64,000 bases of DNA from RGEC01 sp964475595 (GTDB taxonomy: Bacteria; Bacteroidota; Bacteroidia; NS11-12g; UBA955). The position numbers and the translations under genes were made by a program. Shown one piece after another: positions 63,229-64,000 of this stretch. Within the stretch, counting starts at the first letter, position 1. Every line of letters starts with the position of its first letter. The stretch covers positions 53,522-117,521 of the forward strand of contig CAYYXG010000007.1 of assembly GCA_964475595.1 (NCBI GenBank). The letters run 5' to 3'. The notes beneath the pieces are model-generated. The model was not told the DNA's origin and made no database searches. It was given only the letters and a program-made list of their open reading frames with translations.

Positions 63229-63768
63229 ATGCTATTTAAAAGTCTAACTATAACTGTAGTTATTTTGCTTTGTAGTTGTGATAATAAGAAAGTTGATTTT
63301 AAGGCTGGGAGAAAAGTGTTTTACAACGATGATGGTATAGGAATAAGTCAAATTATTGATTTTAATGATTATGCACAACAGGAAGGCTATTATATTTCTT
63401 TTGATACTACTGGGAGTATTCAAAGAATTCAAAAATATACCGTAGGAATACCAAACGGAGAAAGATTAATATTTTACAGTAATGGAAATTTAAAATCTAA
63501 GACCCTATTTTTAAATGGAAAGAAAAATGGGGTTGAGTATAATTTTTATGAAAATGGACTTTTGGAAAGTGAAATAGTTTGGAAGGGTGACACCTTTACC
63601 GGCAGTATGCGAGAATATGATGAAAAAGGTATTCAAATATTTATTCATTGTAAAGAAACAGAGATGTATAATTATTCCGAATTAATTAAATACAATAAAA
63701 CACACGGATTGCATTCAGTACAGATCGATTCAAAAGAAAATTTTACAAGAGATACCCGAAAAAAATAA
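63229..63768 (+). CDS. MORN-like repeat lipoprotein, partner of cassette 12
   Basis: 179 residues with a lipobox (VVILLCSC). Repeats of the toxin-antitoxin MORN type are visible: GERLIFYSNGNLKSKTLF, NGVEYNFYENGLLESEIV, GSMREYDEKG. Such repeat proteins recur as immunity proteins in polymorphic toxin loci of Bacteroidota, which supports the immunity role. Confidence 0.75.
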   Translation: MLFKSLTITVVILLCSCDNKKVDFKAGRKVFYNDDGIGISQIIDFNDYAQQEGYYISFDTTGSIQRIQKYTVGIPNGERLIFYSNGNLKSKTLFLNGKKNGVEYNFYENGLLESEIVWKGDTFTGSMREYDEKGIQIFIHCKETEMYNYSELIKYNKTHGLHSVQIDSKENFTRDTRKK

Positions 63769-63810
63769 TGCACAAAAAATGAGATAGTATTATTTAGTAT
63801 GGTGCTTGAT

Positions 63811-63905
63811 TTTTCCGGTGGTCGGTCTTTGCGAAAACCCCAGAGCACAGCGAGACCGACCGCAATTAATCCGAGTAATTATTTACATTTGCTTTCCAAC
63901 TCCCC
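63811..63905 (+). promoter_or_regulatory. Cassette 13 module: diverged inverted repeat and -7 element
   Basis: GGTGGTCGGTCT (63817-63828) and AGACCGACCGC (63853-63863) pair well, and the usual C/A mismatch of other copies is here a C-G pair. TACATTTG at 63884-63891 fits TAnnTTTG. The sequence between and after differs strongly from the other modules. Confidence 0.65.
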
Positions 63906-64000
63906 TTGCCACACATTCCTGCCATATCACACAGCCCACAAAGAACCACCCCGTTCGGAAGTGGTATGATGTCGCGATGTTATTCAATTGCGATTAATCC
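63906..64000 (+). CDS. RHS-tip cassette 13, start only (cut by window edge)
   Basis: The TTG at 63906 begins a 16-codon leader (LPHIPAISHSPQRTTP) that enters PFGSGMMSRCYS, the seam of the other cassettes, and lies 14 bases after the -7 element. No ATG gives that frame. Start and spacing match the other twelve even though the leader sequence is different. The rest lies beyond the window. Confidence 0.6.
   Translation, partial: MPHIPAISHSPQRTTPFGSGMMSRCYSIAIN

Noticed and set aside
41897..63905. Array of repeats as a CRISPR or as integron attC sites
   Set aside because: The spacing is 1-3 kb with genes between, not short spacers, and the arms do not fit the attC core motifs (RYYYAAC / GTTRRRY). 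No integron-type integrase was seen.

Overview
The window is a chromosomal segment of a Bacteroidota bacterium. The evidence is type IX secretion cargo (an M4 protease ending in a gliding-motility-type sorting domain, and a PNGase F-like protein and an alpha-amylase with Por-type tails), DUF2490 and other outer-membrane barrels, and promoters of the Bacteroidota form TTTG-N19/20-TAnnTTTG in front of both tRNA genes. I cannot name the genus from sequence alone.

Positions 1 to about 34.9 kb are ordinary host genome. A tight minus-strand cluster (1-7.2 kb) carries an SBF-type transporter, a LysE-type exporter, an inositol monophosphatase, the secreted M4 protease and a bacilliredoxin. Then come an SPFH lipoprotein, divergent hutI and gamma-carbonic-anhydrase genes, and a seven-gene plus-strand operon with overlapping ends (10.9-18.0 kb: M23 peptidase, MerR regulator, two envelope proteins, PdxJ, SulP transporter, DUF2490 protein). 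nadD-gmk, a PNGase F-like protein and a CAU tRNA follow. Directly after that tRNA a 425-bp unit carrying a GIY-YIG nuclease gene and a decayed tRNA 3' half is tandemly duplicated. VWA, SixA, DUF423, a large metzincin, S4, HAD, erythromycin-esterase-like, WYL and alpha-amylase genes complete the core part.

At tRNA-Phe (34.8 kb) the character changes. A tyrosine recombinase lies just downstream, with an excisionase-like HTH protein and several unrecognised small genes, as expected for a genomic island integrated at a tRNA.

From 39 kb to the right edge there is an array of polymorphic-toxin cassettes. It opens with a 5'-truncated RHS gene and its membrane partner. Twelve complete short RHS-tip cassettes and the start of a thirteenth follow, all on the plus strand. 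Most begin with the same module: an inverted repeat (about GGCGGTCGGTCT ... AGACCAACCGCC), a TAnnTTTG -7 element, and a start codon 13-15 nt later that opens a 16-codon leader in frame with the RHS seam PFGSD. Each then has a short RHS core, a different C-terminal domain (five HExxH zincins, one JAMM-like, one papain-like, the rest unrecognised) and a small partner gene. Every one of the 13 partner proteins carries an export signal: lipobox, signal peptide or membrane segments. Three minus-strand genes inside the array (IS3 transposase, tyrosine recombinase, XRE regulator) are cut at their 5' ends at the edge of the module. I read the array as a library of envelope-directed toxin/immunity cassettes that can exchange with a full RHS gene. 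The promoter-leader module may keep the immunity genes expressed by translational coupling. That functional reading is inference.
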